A DNA stretch of 64,000 nucleotides, from positions 1,446,658 through 1,510,657 of the forward strand of contig NZ_PZJQ01000004.1 in assembly GCF_003206065.1 (NCBI RefSeq), written 5' to 3'. Of the stretch, positions 1 to 9,999 are shown one piece after another. The position numbers and the translations under genes were made by a program. The notes beneath the pieces are model-generated. The model made no database searches and had not been told where the DNA came from. It saw only the letters and a list, made by a program, of their open reading frames with translations. Each line of letters begins with the position of its first letter. Positions within the stretch are counted from its first letter, which is position 1. Source of the stretch: Salinicola halimionae (GTDB lineage Bacteria > Pseudomonadota > Gammaproteobacteria > Pseudomonadales > Halomonadaceae).

Positions 1-43
1 GGGTTCTTCGTTGTCGACAATCGATTTCGACAAGATCGTATGA

Positions 44-1444
44 TCACGCTTGCGGCGAGTCGAAACTCCAGCGGGTCCCCTCACGGGAGTCCTTGAGCAC
101 GATACCCAATGCCGCGAGCTCGTCACGGATCCGATCGGCTTCAGCGAAATCGCGAGCATTCTTGGCAGCCGCTCTCGCCTCTATCCGCGCTTCGACCTCT
201 TCTGCGCTCAAGGAAAGCTCGTCTGCACCGGCCTTAAGGAATTCGGCCGGCGCGCGCTCGAGCAAGCCCAGCACGCTTGCCAGCCGCTTCAACTCCTGAC
301 CCAGCGCCCCGGCATGAACCGGTTCCGCGGCGCGTAGCCGATTGATTTCACGCGCCAGATCGAACAGCACCGACAGCGCTTCCGGCGTGTTGAAATCATC
401 GCTCATCGCGGCCGAGAATCGCTCGGCGTAGATGCCCTCGACGTCACCATGAACCAACTCGAGACCGTCGAGAGCATGATAGAAGCGTTCGAGCGATTTG
501 CGCGCCTCGCTCAACGACTCTGGTGCATAGTTGATCGGGCTCCGGTAATGACTCGCAACCAGTAGATATCGCACCACCTCCGGGTCATGAACTTCCAGCA
601 CCTCTCGGATGGTAAAGAAGTTGCCGAGAGACTTGGACATCTTCTCGTGATTCACGCGCACCGCGCCGGCATGCATCCAGACGTTGACATAGGGCTTGCC
701 GGTCGCCGCCTCGCTCTGTGCGATCTCGTTTTCGTGGTGCGGGAACGTCAGATCCGGCCCGCCGCCATGAATATCGAAAGTATCGCCTAGGCAGCAGGTC
801 GACATCGCCGAGCACTCGATGTGCCAGCCAGGACGACCTTCACCCCAGGGCGACGGCCAACTGGCCTCGCCGGACTTGGCCGATTTCCACAGCACGAAAT
901 CGAGCGGGTCCTCCTTGTGTTCGTCGACATCGACACGTGCCCCTGCCCGCATATCGTCGAGATTACGATTATTGAGCTTGCCGTAGCCGGTAAACCGACG
1001 GACGCGATAATAGACATCGCCGTTGACGGCAGCGTAGGCATAGCCGCTGTCGATCAAGCGCTCGATCATCGCCACGATCTGCGGAATATGGCCGGTAGCC
1101 CGCGGCTCCGCATCCGGACGTAGCACGCCCAGTCGCGCCTCGTCCTCGTGCATCGCTGCGATCATGCGCTCGGTCAACGCCGAAATCGACTCGCCATTTT
1201 CTTCGGCACGTTTCAGGATTTTGTCGTCGATATCGGTGATGTTACGGACGTAGGTCACATCCAGCCCGGTCTGGCGTAGCCATCGCGTGATCACGTCGAA
1301 TGCCACCATCACGCGGGCATGGCCCAGGTGGCAGTAGTCGTAGACCGTCATTCCGCAGACGTACATTCTCACCTTGCCGGGCTCGATCGGTTCCAGCGTC
1401 GACTTGCGCCGCGTCAACGTATTGTAGATTTCCAGCGCGCTCAT
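44..1444 (-). CDS. cysS: Cysteinyl-tRNA synthetase
   Basis: Charges tRNA-Cys with cysteine in the cytoplasm. The 466-residue protein has the usual length for a bacterial class I CysRS. The N-terminal [18 protein letters not shown] stretch carries the zinc-binding cysteine and the HIGH-type motif (HLGH). WHIECSAMS and [11 protein letters not shown] supply the further zinc ligands, and KMSKSLGNF is the KMSKS loop. The C-terminal helical region ([29 protein letters not shown]) is typical of the family. It lies 12 bp downstream of glnS on the same strand, so the two synthetases may be co-transcribed. Nothing is unusual. Identity is certain from motifs and full length. Confidence 0.97.
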   Translation of the reverse strand: MSALEIYNTLTRRKSTLEPIEPGKVRMYVCGMTVYDYCHLGHARVMVAFDVITRWLRQTGLDVTYVRNITDIDDKILKRAEENGESISALTERMIAAMHEDEARLGVLRPDAEPRATGHIPQIVAMIERLIDSGYAYAAVNGDVYYRVRRFTGYGKLNNRNLDDMRAGARVDVDEHKEDPLDFVLWKSAKSGEASWPSPWGEGRPGWHIECSAMSTCCLGDTFDIHGGGPDLTFPHHENEIAQSEAATGKPYVNVWMHAGAVRVNHEKMSKSLGNFFTIREVLEVHDPEVVRYLLVASHYRSPINYAPESLSEARKSLERFYHALDGLELVHGDVEGIYAERFSAAMSDDFNTPEALSVLFDLAREINRLRAAEPVHAGALGQELKRLASVLGLLERAPAEFLKAGADELSLSAEEVEARIEARAAAKNARDFAEADRIRDELAALGIVLKDSREGTRWSFDSPQA

Positions 1445-1456
1445 GCTCTCGTTACC

Positions 1457-3199
1457 TTAGCCCTGCTTCTTCTGAATCTTGGCCCAGCTATCCTTGAGCC
1501 CCACCGTGCGATTGAACACCAGCTTGCCATCGCGGCAGGCGTGACGATCGGCACAGAAGTAGCCAACGCGTTCGAATTGATAGCGCGCCTCGGGCTCGAC
1601 GTCGGCCAGCGCCGGCTCGGCGATGCCTTCCACCGTCACCAGAGAATCGGGGTTGAGGTGCTCGAGGAAATCGGCGTCTTTATCGCGGTCCGGCGCTTCG
1701 TCCAGGAACAGGTTGTCATAAAGACGCACCTCTACCGGCACGCCGTATTCAGCGCTGACCCAGTGAATGACGCCCTTGACCTTTCGCCCTTCCGGATTCT
1801 TACCCAGCGTATCGAAGTCGACACTGCAGTGGAGAGCCTCGACTTCGCCATCGTCGCCCTTGATCACCTCGTCACAGCGGATGACGTAGCCGTTACGCAG
1901 GCGCACTTCCTTGCCCGGTGCCAGACGAAAGAACTTCTTCGGCGGCTCTTCCATGAAATCGTCGCGATCGATCCAGACTTCCCGGGTCAGCGGCATCCGG
2001 CGAGTGCCCATGTCCTCACGCGCCGGATGCCCCGCCACCTCGAAAACCTCCTCGTGATCCGTCGTCAAATTGGTCAACACGACTTTCAGCGGATTGAGCA
2101 CGCACATCGCGCGCGGCGCATTCTCTTCGAGGTCCGAACGGATGGCGAAATGCAGCATGGCGATATCGACGACATTGGCTGCTCGGCTGACCCCGGTCAT
2201 GTCGCAGAATTTGCGTAGCGATGCCGGCGTATAGCCCCGCCGACGCAACCCGGAAACGGTCGGCATGCGAGGGTCGTCCCACCCGTCGACCACGTTCTGG
2301 TCGACCAGCAGCTTCAGCTTGCGCTTGGAAGTCACCGTGTAGTTGACGTTCATCCGTGCAAACTCGGTCTGGCGAGGCTTGGCCGGCACCGGCAACTGTG
2401 CCAGAAACCATTCGTAGAGCGGGCGATGATCCTCGAACTCCAGCGTGCACAGCGAGTGAGTGATGCCCTCGATGGCGTCGGACTGGCCATGGGTGAAGTC
2501 ATAGGAAGGATAAATCTTCCAGGCATCACCGGTCTGATGGTGTGTCGCATGACGAATGCGATAGAGAATCGGGTCGCGCAGATTGATGTTGGGTGCGGCC
2601 ATGTCGATCTTGGCACGCAGAACCTTGGCACCCTCCTCGAACTCGCCCAGACGCATGCGCTCTAGCAGGTCGAGATTCTCGTCGACGCTGCGATCGCGAT
2701 AAGGACTAGGACGACCCGGCTCGGTCAGTGTGCCGCGATACTCTCGGATCTCGTCCGGCGACAGATCGTCGACATACGCATTGCCCTCACGCACCAGATG
2801 CTGAGCCCAGGCGTAGAGCTGGTCGAAATAGTCGGAAGCAAAGCGCACCGCTCCGCTCCATTCGTAGCCAAGCCAATGAATGTCTTCCTGGATGGCATCG
2901 ATGTAGGCCTGCTCTTCCTTGGCAGGATTGGTGTCGTCGAACCGTAGGTGGCAGCGGCCACCAAATTGCTCGGCCAAGCCAAAATTGACCCAGATCGACT
3001 TGGCGTGGCCAATATGAAGATACCCGTTGGGTTCCGGCGGAAAGCGAGTCACGATCGTCGTGGCCTGGCCCGACTCGATCTCGTTCCGAATCTGGTTACG
3101 CAGGAAATTCGGAGCCCCGTGCTGGCTGTCGACACCGGCGTTATGGCTTTCGATACCACCGTCGTCGCGCTTGGCGTTCGTGTTGCTTTCGACGCTCAT
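1457..3199 (-). CDS. glnS: Glutaminyl-tRNA synthetase
   Basis: Class I synthetase that charges tRNA-Gln directly, which implies that the organism need not rely on the GatCAB transamidation route for this tRNA. The 580-residue protein has [16 protein letters not shown] (HIGH motif) near residue 60 and [11 protein letters not shown] as the KMSKS-equivalent loop. The C-terminal anticodon-binding beta-barrels ([29 protein letters not shown]) follow. The frame stays open 72 codons further upstream, but that stretch looks unlike the family; I start at MSVESN. The family usually begins a little before the HIGH motif. A short hairpin lies in the leader at 3243-3258. It is divergent from ppiB and followed closely by cysS. 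Confidence 0.96.
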   Translation of the reverse strand: MSVESNTNAKRDDGGIESHNAGVDSQHGAPNFLRNQIRNEIESGQATTIVTRFPPEPNGYLHIGHAKSIWVNFGLAEQFGGRCHLRFDDTNPAKEEQAYIDAIQEDIHWLGYEWSGAVRFASDYFDQLYAWAQHLVREGNAYVDDLSPDEIREYRGTLTEPGRPSPYRDRSVDENLDLLERMRLGEFEEGAKVLRAKIDMAAPNINLRDPILYRIRHATHHQTGDAWKIYPSYDFTHGQSDAIEGITHSLCTLEFEDHRPLYEWFLAQLPVPAKPRQTEFARMNVNYTVTSKRKLKLLVDQNVVDGWDDPRMPTVSGLRRRGYTPASLRKFCDMTGVSRAANVVDIAMLHFAIRSDLEENAPRAMCVLNPLKVVLTNLTTDHEEVFEVAGHPAREDMGTRRMPLTREVWIDRDDFMEEPPKKFFRLAPGKEVRLRNGYVIRCDEVIKGDDGEVEALHCSVDFDTLGKNPEGRKVKGVIHWVSAEYGVPVEVRLYDNLFLDEAPDRDKDADFLEHLNPDSLVTVEGIAEPALADVEPEARYQFERVGYFCADRHACRDGKLVFNRTVGLKDSWAKIQKKQG

Positions 3200-3395
3200 G
3201 GAATGCAGGCAACCTCTGTAATTCGAATGTTCGGCCAACGGCGCTGCCTTTTGGCAGCACCCTTTTAACGGCAGGTTAACACGCGCGGACAGCGGTTTCT
3301 CCCGCCGCCCCAAAACCGCTATTATAGCGCGACGCGCGCAGCCGGCGGCAAGCCGGCCGCCACCTTTCCATCGCTCGAATCGCTCAGGATTTTCG

Positions 3396-3890
3396 ATGAT
3401 CGTTTTGCATACCAATCACGGCGCCATCACGCTAGAACTCGATTTTGACAAGGCCCCCAAGACCGCTGCCAACTTCGAGCAGTACGTCAAGGAAGGCCAT
3501 TACAACGGCACGCTGTTCCACCGTGTGATCGACGGTTTCATGGTTCAGGGCGGTGGCTTCGACACGGACTTCGAGCAGAAGCCCACCCGGGCAACGATCG
3601 ACAACGAAGCCGACAACGGTCTGACTAACCAGAAAGGCACGGTGGCCATGGCCCGGACGCAGGATCCGCACTCCGCCAGTGCCCAGTTCTTCGTCAACGT
3701 TTCCGACAACGACTTTCTCAACCACCGAGACAAAAGTCTTCAAGGCTGGGGCTACTGCGTATTCGGCCGCGTGGTCGAGGGCATGGACGTGATCGACAAC
3801 ATCCGCCAGGTCGCCACAGGACGCCGCGGCATGCACAGTGACGTACCCACGGAAGACGTCATCCTCGAACGCGCCGAAGTCAAATCCTGA
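3396..3890 (+). CDS. ppiB: Peptidyl-prolyl cis-trans isomerase B (cyclophilin)
   Basis: Cytoplasmic cyclophilin-type prolyl isomerase that speeds protein folding. The 164 residues match E. coli PpiB in length and have no signal peptide. [15 protein letters not shown], with the catalytic arginine, and the substrate-groove segment [17 protein letters not shown] are clear. So is [16 protein letters not shown] at the C-terminal end. The next gene is lpxH, starting 50 bp downstream on the same strand, a pair often found together in gammaproteobacteria, so they are probably one transcript ending at the terminator near 4700. Confidence 0.96.
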   Translation: MIVLHTNHGAITLELDFDKAPKTAANFEQYVKEGHYNGTLFHRVIDGFMVQGGGFDTDFEQKPTRATIDNEADNGLTNQKGTVAMARTQDPHSASAQFFVNVSDNDFLNHRDKSLQGWGYCVFGRVVEGMDVIDNIRQVATGRRGMHSDVPTEDVILERAEVKS

Positions 3891-3940
3891 CTGCCCGTTC
3901 ACTCGATGCCGACCGCCCAACGACAGGAAAGAATCGCCGT

Positions 3941-4663
3941 ATGCAACTGCTGATCGCCGATCTCCATCTTCATCCTTCGCAGCCGGATATCGCCAAGGGT
4001 TTCATCGATTATCTACGCGGCCCGGCGCGAGAAGCCTCTTCGCTGACCATTCTCGGCGACCTGTTCGAAGCCTGGATCGGCGATGATTATCGCGGCGACT
4101 TCGAACAGCAGATCATCGACGAACTAAAAGCTTGCTCGGAGGCGGGTACCCGACTGGCGTTCATGCATGGCAACCGGGATTTTCTGATCGGCGAATCGTT
4201 TGCCGCCGACAGCGGCTGCGCCCTGCTGGAAGACCCCATGGAGGTAGAGTTGGACGGGCAGCGAGTGCTTTTGATGCATGGTGACAGTCTCTGTACTCGC
4301 GACGAAGGCTATATGGCCTTTCGCCGGCAGGCGCGGAATCCGGCCTGGCAGGCACAGATTCTGGCGATGCCGGTCGACGAACGCCTGGCGCTGGCCGGCA
4401 AGATGCGAGAGCAATCCGGCGAGGCCAATACCAACAAGGCGGAAGACATCATGGATGTCACCCCCGAGGCGGTCGTCGAGATCATGCAGCGTCACGACGT
4501 GAAGGTCTTGATCCATGGTCATACTCATCGCCCGGCGGTCCACGACCTCAGCGTCGACGGCAAACCAGCGAAACGCTACGTGCTTGGCGACTGGCGCCCC
4601 GACAAGGGCTGGCAACTAAGGGTGGAAGACGAGGTGCTGACGCTGGAATCATTTTCCCTTTAG
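3941..4663 (+). CDS. lpxH: UDP-2,3-diacylglucosamine hydrolase
   Basis: Lipid A biosynthesis enzyme that hydrolyses UDP-2,3-diacylglucosamine to lipid X and UMP at the inner face of the cytoplasmic membrane. The 240-residue protein shows the calcineurin-like metallophosphatase motifs in order: DLHLHPSQP near the N-terminus, LGDLFEAWIGDD, HGNRDFLIG, LMHGDSLCTRD and IHGHTHRP. These provide the two-metal site. Presence of LpxH implies a Gram-negative outer membrane with lipid A. It follows ppiB and is closed by a strong terminator at 4689-4722. Confidence 0.96.
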   Translation: MQLLIADLHLHPSQPDIAKGFIDYLRGPAREASSLTILGDLFEAWIGDDYRGDFEQQIIDELKACSEAGTRLAFMHGNRDFLIGESFAADSGCALLEDPMEVELDGQRVLLMHGDSLCTRDEGYMAFRRQARNPAWQAQILAMPVDERLALAGKMREQSGEANTNKAEDIMDVTPEAVVEIMQRHDVKVLIHGHTHRPAVHDLSVDGKPAKRYVLGDWRPDKGWQLRVEDEVLTLESFSL

Positions 4664-4688
4664 CATCCGCACACACCGCCAGACAGAG

Positions 4689-4722
4689 ACGCCCGACTCA
4701 AGACTTCGAGCCGGGCGTTTTT
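4689..4722 (+). terminator. Rho-independent terminator after lpxH
   Basis: A GC-rich hairpin with arms ACGCCCG and CGGGCGT plus inner pairing GACTC/GAG is followed by TTTTTT. It lies 26 bp after the lpxH stop codon and separates ppiB-lpxH from the convergent regulator gene. Confidence 0.85.
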
Positions 4723-4809
4723 TCAGGCGTCACTCAAGGCGCCTTGTGACTTTCTCAGGGTCATTCTCCGCGTCGGTACCCGGCGGGAATCATAAATACG
4801 GACGGCGAG

Positions 4810-7800
4810 TCATGGGGACAGCTGGTAGTCCAGTGTTCGGCTCGAGGCACTGACATTATCAAGAAGCGTTCGCCAGCGGATCAGTACCGGCGCATCGGAT
4901 AGCGCCACCTCACCCAGCCGATAGCGCAGCGCACGTTGCTTGTCCGTATCCGCCGGGTCGATCAGAGATAGCCACATCTCGAGACTCTTCAGCTCCATAT
5001 GAGGGCTGCCTGCATCGATGGCCCAGCTTCTCGCCTCTTCAATCAGTTCGGCCACCTCTGAAAGATCGTTACCCATGCGATGCTTGGCACGAGCCATCTG
5101 CAGCGCTATCTGCGGCATCATCAGTGAACGCCGCGATCTTGCCTGACGTAGACAGGGCTCGAGGTAGGCCACCGCGCGGGCCACATCGTTGAGGGCCAGG
5201 CAGGCATCTCCATACCAGAGGAACGGGCGCTGACAAGGCTCGCGACCGGTCAACTCACTCAACTGGAGCACACTGGCCTCGATTCGCTGGAAGCCCTGGG
5301 CCTCCCCGGCCAACGACTGACCCCATCCCAGCACGCATTCGGCCTCCAAGTGCCAGCGCTGAAGATCCGCGGTGCGTGTCATCTCATGGGCGCGGCGCCC
5401 GCGCTCGGTCGCCAGGTGGATATGGCCCAGCTGCCGATAGAGCGACGCGGCAAAGATCAGCGCCATGGCCAACGACCCTGGATGACGCACGGATTCGGCC
5501 AGCCGAATGGCGGCTTCCATCTGCTGTTCCGCGCGGCGGTAATCTCCGCGCAGACACAACGCCCAGCTCTGGTAACAGGCCGCCGCCACCTGCGGATGAT
5601 CGGAATACGGTAGCCATTCCAGCACCATCGGCTGATTGAGCGGATCGATCTGGTCGAGATGCTCGTAGGCGAGTGCGACCTGGCCGCTCCAGTATTCACC
5701 GTGGGCACGGGCGTAAAGTGCCAGCCGTTGATAGCGGGGATCGTCGATCCGCTGCGCCAACTCGCGCAGCTGCATGGCCAGTGACTCCGCCTCCTGGTTG
5801 GCGTGGCGCTGGCTTGCCCCGACCCATAGACCCCAGGTCACCAGGAACGCCTGATCGTCGGCTTCTTCCTCGTCCAGTGCCGCGCCCTGCCATAACTTCT
5901 GCGCCTGCAGGAAGCTCTCCTGTGCCGTCGGCGAACCGTGTCCCTCCAGCGCATAGCACGCCTGCCCTTTCACCGTCAGCAAGCTGACCTGACGCTCGGC
6001 GCCATCGGCGGCGGAGGTTCCCAGACAGGCCAGACCCGATTCCGCCATTTTTAGTGCGGTGCGATTGGCACTGACCTTGAGCGCTCCTCTCGCCGCCATT
6101 TCGAAATAGCGTGCGGCTCGGGCCGAATCGCCACTGCGGCGCAGATGTTCGGCAAAATCACCGGGGTGACGGCTGATCCAGGCGGGATAACGGGACTCGA
6201 TCAGTTCGACGACCCGCTGATGCAGCACCAGACGCACATCCTGTGGGCAGGAAAGATAGGCCGCTTCCTGCAGTAGTGGATGGGTAAACTGAAAGTCGTA
6301 CGGATAGGTTTCACAGGGTTCGATGATCTCCAGCCGCCGCATCTGCTCCATCGCCACCTTGAATGCAGCATCATCGGCCTCGAGACACTCGCGCAGCATG
6401 CCGGCCTCGAACTGGCGTCCGAACGTCGCCGCCATGTGCGCAACCTGGCGACTGCCCTGCAGCTGATCGATCCGACTCGCCAGCAATCCCAGCAGGCCGC
6501 TGGGAAGGCTATCGACATCCAGCCGGCGACCTTCACGGCGATCGATCTCGAGGCGTCGGCAGATCTCCTGCAGATAAAGCGGAACGCCCTCGCAGCGCTC
6601 GATCAGCTGTTCTCGCAGCCGCGGCCCGAGCTTGAGCCGGTGACGACGAGCCAGATAGTCCAACATATCCGAGGACTGGCGGGTATCGAGGCGTCCCAGT
6701 ATCACCTGCTGATCCCAGTTCAATCTGACCGAAGGCACCTCCCGGTTCTGATGCGAGGCGACCAGCATGGAGGCGGTATGGATCGGCAGTCTGGCCTGAA
6801 GATTCTGTATTACCTTGAGCGAGGGCTCGTCCAGCCATTGGAGATCATCGACGATGATGACCAGCGGCCGACGGGACGCCGTCATTTCGAGAATCATTGC
6901 CTGGATCAACTGGGTGACCAGCTCCACCGCCTCATCGGCGTCCTCGCGTGCCAGGGGCTCTCGTGCCAGTACGTCGATCACTAGCTGGCGACGTTCGTCG
7001 CCGATCTTCTCGAGCGTTCGGGTGCGATCGATCAACGCGCCCAATACTTCATGGTTCGGCTCCTGCTCGAGATACCATCTCAGTAGTGAGTGAATCAGGC
7101 CGTAGGAGGTCTGGCTGGAAAGTCGCGTGGTCGGACGCCAGAACACTGCGGCGTCCTCGTGCTGGAGATATTCCCGAAAATGGATCATCAGCGCGGACTT
7201 GCCGATACCGGTATCGCCCAGCACCAGCACGCTCTGCCGAAGCCCCAGCGACACCCGAGCCAGCGCGTCCCGCAGTTGACGCAACTCCCCCTCGCGGCCC
7301 AGCAGATTGGGCGGCAGTGTCTCGCGCCCCGCTGCCACTCCCGCGCCGAGCACTAAGCCGCGACGCTGAACCCGTCCATCACTGCTGATCAAACGCGGTG
7401 AAAGCCGAGACTGGAGGTCGAAAGCCGGCGGCAGATGCTGGCTGGCATTCAGTGAGATGACCAGTTCGCTACGCTGAGCAGCCGCCATCATTGCCAGCGC
7501 CACCTGCGTCACATCACCGAAGGGGTCGATCGATTGGCGCTCCGGCAGCCAGATCACCCGCCCGCTGTCCAGGCCGGCGGTCAGCGTGAAGCGAGGTGGC
7601 GAATCGCCACCGTCCCACACGTTCTCGAGTTCGCGGGACAACCCTTGTCGACAGTGCTCGAACAGCGCAACCAACTCAGCCAGTTGATGGGTCGGACCGT
7701 GAGTCCCGAAACAGGCAAGCCCGATCCCGCTGCCCACGGCAGCCTGCCAGAAGCCGCCAAGATGTCGACACTGCGTCTCCAGCCAGGAAAACAGCTGCTG

Positions 7801-8736
7801 TTGCGCCTTTAGACAAGCCAATGCCCGGCCGAGATCGTTTCCGGTCTCTTCCGGGCGTAGCGCAATCGCCATAACCGTGATTTGACGGTAGTCGATATCA
7901 TCCGCCGCATAGCAGAAGACGCCCTGTTGCTCCCCCGCGGCACCCGGGGAGGAAAGCCCGCTGACCGGATTCGGCCAGTCGACGCCGCCCAGCCCACGAG
8001 CCGGCACCTCCGACCAGAACCGTGCAAGCTGTAGAAAGCCGGGTTCGGGTTGCTGCCCTGATAGCGCCAGATGCTGGAGAAACGCGTTGAACTGCTCCCG
8101 GGCCGCAGCGAACTGGCCGTGCTCGGCAAGCTGTCTCACCAACCGCTCGTGAAAGGGTCCATAGTCGGGAATCCGGTGAATCAGCGTGCGCAGCAGCGCC
8201 TCCGGTAGCGCGGCGGAGGCTTCGAGAACTCGCTCGGCGTATTCGATCAGACGCTGGCGCCACTCACCCCGAGTGCGCACCAACCACTGTTGAAACGCGA
8301 CACAATGCCCCAAATGCAACTCCGCCAGCAGATCACCGCGGTAATAATCGAGCAATTGCTCCAGCGTCTCGACCGCCGGCGGTCGTTGCAGTAACTGCTC
8401 GGCTTCACGCAGATCCCACGCCACCCCGAGCGGAAGTTCGAAGGTAATCGTCTGACGGGTGACGGACAGCGAAGCCTCGGCGAGATCATCCAGGCTATGA
8501 CGCAGACAGTGCAAGGCGTGGCGAAGATTGGTTCGCCCCGACTTGACGCCCTGATCCGGCCACAGCATCTCCGCCAGCGCAGCACGACTGACCGGTGTGT
8601 CCTGCATCAGCAGGTAGACCAGCAACGCCTTGACCTTGTCATAACTGAACTGCGTCAAGATCTGTGCGTCTCGCTGGTAACTAAAATGTCCGAAGAGCGA
8701 GATTGTTGTTATGGCTCGACCTGGGTTCATTGTCAT
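4810..8736 (-). CDS. Large multidomain BTAD/AAA transcriptional regulator
   Basis: A 1308-residue putative transcription factor of the STAND/SARP class; no target is known from sequence. Residues about 12-80 look like the winged-helix DNA-binding domain of SARP regulators (LFGHFSY, YDKVKALLVYLL, LAEMLWPD, RTNLRHALHCLR). Residues about 85-245 match a bacterial transcriptional activator (BTAD) repeat region. Residues about 280-440 resemble a class III nucleotide cyclase domain, but the catalytic aspartates are replaced (IALRPEE and GSGIGL where active enzymes have a D and GDG). The AAA module follows: Walker A GDTGIGKS near 507-514 and Walker B LVIIVDDL near 625-632. The remaining part, from about 880, is helical and TPR-like. 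It is 131 bp downstream of miaE on the same strand. No strong ribosome site is visible at the start. Likely a signal-integrating ATP-dependent activator; the ligand is unknown. Confidence 0.85.
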   Translation of the reverse strand: MTMNPGRAITTISLFGHFSYQRDAQILTQFSYDKVKALLVYLLMQDTPVSRAALAEMLWPDQGVKSGRTNLRHALHCLRHSLDDLAEASLSVTRQTITFELPLGVAWDLREAEQLLQRPPAVETLEQLLDYYRGDLLAELHLGHCVAFQQWLVRTRGEWRQRLIEYAERVLEASAALPEALLRTLIHRIPDYGPFHERLVRQLAEHGQFAAAREQFNAFLQHLALSGQQPEPGFLQLARFWSEVPARGLGGVDWPNPVSGLSSPGAAGEQQGVFCYAADDIDYRQITVMAIALRPEETGNDLGRALACLKAQQQLFSWLETQCRHLGGFWQAAVGSGIGLACFGTHGPTHQLAELVALFEHCRQGLSRELENVWDGGDSPPRFTLTAGLDSGRVIWLPERQSIDPFGDVTQVALAMMAAAQRSELVISLNASQHLPPAFDLQSRLSPRLISSDGRVQRRGLVLGAGVAAGRETLPPNLLGREGELRQLRDALARVSLGLRQSVLVLGDTGIGKSALMIHFREYLQHEDAAVFWRPTTRLSSQTSYGLIHSLLRWYLEQEPNHEVLGALIDRTRTLEKIGDERRQLVIDVLAREPLAREDADEAVELVTQLIQAMILEMTASRRPLVIIVDDLQWLDEPSLKVIQNLQARLPIHTASMLVASHQNREVPSVRLNWDQQVILGRLDTRQSSDMLDYLARRHRLKLGPRLREQLIERCEGVPLYLQEICRRLEIDRREGRRLDVDSLPSGLLGLLASRIDQLQGSRQVAHMAATFGRQFEAGMLRECLEADDAAFKVAMEQMRRLEIIEPCETYPYDFQFTHPLLQEAAYLSCPQDVRLVLHQRVVELIESRYPAWISRHPGDFAEHLRRSGDSARAARYFEMAARGALKVSANRTALKMAESGLACLGTSAADGAERQVSLLTVKGQACYALEGHGSPTAQESFLQAQKLWQGAALDEEEADDQAFLVTWGLWVGASQRHANQEAESLAMQLRELAQRIDDPRYQRLALYARAHGEYWSGQVALAYEHLDQIDPLNQPMVLEWLPYSDHPQVAAACYQSWALCLRGDYRRAEQQMEAAIRLAESVRHPGSLAMALIFAASLYRQLGHIHLATERGRRAHEMTRTADLQRWHLEAECVLGWGQSLAGEAQGFQRIEASVLQLSELTGREPCQRPFLWYGDACLALNDVARAVAYLEPCLRQARSRRSLMMPQIALQMARAKHRMGNDLSEVAELIEEARSWAIDAGSPHMELKSLEMWLSLIDPADTDKQRALRYRLGEVALSDAPVLIRWRTLLDNVSASSRTLDYQLSP

Positions 8737-8867
8737 CCGTTATCCGATGGAAGAGGGAGTCGCCCGTTGCATATCGACGAAGCGCCCGTTCGGCGGTTTC
8801 TCTCGATCAAGGCTTCCGATCGAGACGCCACCGATTACAGCGCAATCGTCGATCGGCACCAGATTTC

Positions 8868-9527
8868 TCATTCCGCCGCGGCCGGCACGCCACTGTGGAA
8901 GCGGAACATGGCGTCTTCGCCTTCGATCAGCGCCTGTTCATGGGCCGCGAACCGTGCGACGCGTTCCGCGACGAACGCTTTGTCGGCATAGCGTTCGGCC
9001 AGACCGAGATAATCTTCGAAGTGACGACCTTCCGAACGCACCAGAGAGCGATAAAATCTGGCCAGCGAGTCGTCGAGGTGGGGAATCAGACGGGCGAAGC
9101 GTTCACACGAGCGGGCTTCGATGAAGGCACCGACGATCAGGATGTCGATCAAGCGTTGCGGCTCTTCGCGGGCCACATGTTCTCGCAGTCCTTCGGCGTA
9201 ACGCGAGGCCTGGATATGCGAGTAGTCGATGCCTCGCTCCTGCATCAACCCAACCACTTGCTCGAAATGAAGAAGCTCCTCACGCGCTAGCTGCGACATC
9301 TTGGTCAATAGCTCAGGCCGATCGACGTAACGAAACATCAGGCTCATCGCTGTCGACGCGGCTTTTTTCTCACACTGCGCGTGATCGATCAGCAGCAGCG
9401 CGGGATTCTCCAGCGCGGCCTCTATCCAGCGCTGCGGTGTATCACATGGCAGAAACGCCAGCAGTTCGGCAGGTAGCAGGTCGTCGGTCTGGGGTTCGGT
9501 ATTGGCAGTCATTCGTCCGATAGTCAT
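8868..9527 (-). CDS. miaE: tRNA-(ms2io6A)-hydroxylase
   Basis: Oxygen-dependent diiron hydroxylase that converts 2-methylthio-N6-isopentenyl adenosine at tRNA position 37 into its hydroxylated form. The 219 residues contain the ferritin-like carboxylate and histidine ligands: EELLHFEQV, EARSCERF and SEGRHFEDY. Overall it resembles MiaE of Pseudomonas and Salmonella. A second ATG five codons in (9512) is an equally good start, since neither has a clear ribosome site. The large regulator gene lies downstream on the same strand; acnB is divergent. MiaA and MiaB, which make the substrate, are outside the window. Confidence 0.93.
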   Translation of the reverse strand: MTIGRMTANTEPQTDDLLPAELLAFLPCDTPQRWIEAALENPALLLIDHAQCEKKAASTAMSLMFRYVDRPELLTKMSQLAREELLHFEQVVGLMQERGIDYSHIQASRYAEGLREHVAREEPQRLIDILIVGAFIEARSCERFARLIPHLDDSLARFYRSLVRSEGRHFEDYLGLAERYADKAFVAERVARFAAHEQALIEGEDAMFRFHSGVPAAAE

Positions 9528-9999
9528 TGGCGTTCAGCATCGACGGACTGTCGATCGGCTGTAGAAAGAGTTACGAGCAACATCCGAGTCATTCGTGAGA
9601 CATCGAGAAAGCAAAGCGTCGAGCAGCCAGCGGCCCTTGTCGATATCCTCGGCGCAGGGTGACTCGGCCGCGACGGGATGCTCCGCTCGTGCGTTGAATC
9701 ACAGTGGACTCGACATATCTGGGCCATGGTAGCGCCTGTCCCGGCAGACTGCGATACCCATTTGTCAGACATTGGTGCCATTTACTACCGAAGACAAGCG
9801 CGTTGATGGGAGGCTTCTTAACATTGTCGACAGTTTAACGTAGACTCCGCAGCGCCCACCGCAGCCGGTCCATGGCAGCCGAACTATCTCAAGGCAACCG
9901 AACTGTCTCCGCCGAACGAAGGGCGACCAGTAGGTTCCGTGTAGTGGCGCCTATACCGTATCGCTCATGCGGGCTCCAACACTCGATGAGGATCTCCCC
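9528..9999. other. Intergenic region upstream of acnB and miaE
   Basis: About 470 bases between the divergent genes miaE and acnB. I see no convincing gene. An 85-codon minus-strand frame at 9524-9781 overlaps the miaE start and has no family resemblance. The region holds a candidate sigma-70 promoter for acnB at 9818-9846 and a long leader before the GTG start. The sequence around 9880-9915 contains two similar CCGAACT blocks of unknown meaning. Confidence 0.5.
9818..9846 (+). promoter_or_regulatory. Candidate sigma-70 promoter of acnB
   Basis: TTAACA and TAGACT are separated by 17 bases, matching the -35 and -10 consensus at 5 and 4 of 6 positions. It would give a leader of about 150 nt before the GTG start of acnB. 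Predicted by eye only. Confidence 0.45.

Noticed and set aside
1319-2218. A 299-codon frame opposite cysS and glnS.
   Set aside because: Spans the boundary of two real genes on the opposite strand and has no family resemblance.
3243-3258. Hairpin GCTGCC/GGCAGC in the glnS leader, possibly a T-box or terminator.
   Set aside because: Too short, with a weak T tract; T-boxes are not expected in this lineage.
9524-9781. An 85-codon frame upstream of acnB.
   Set aside because: Overlaps the miaE start, no ribosome site and low complexity; treated as intergenic.
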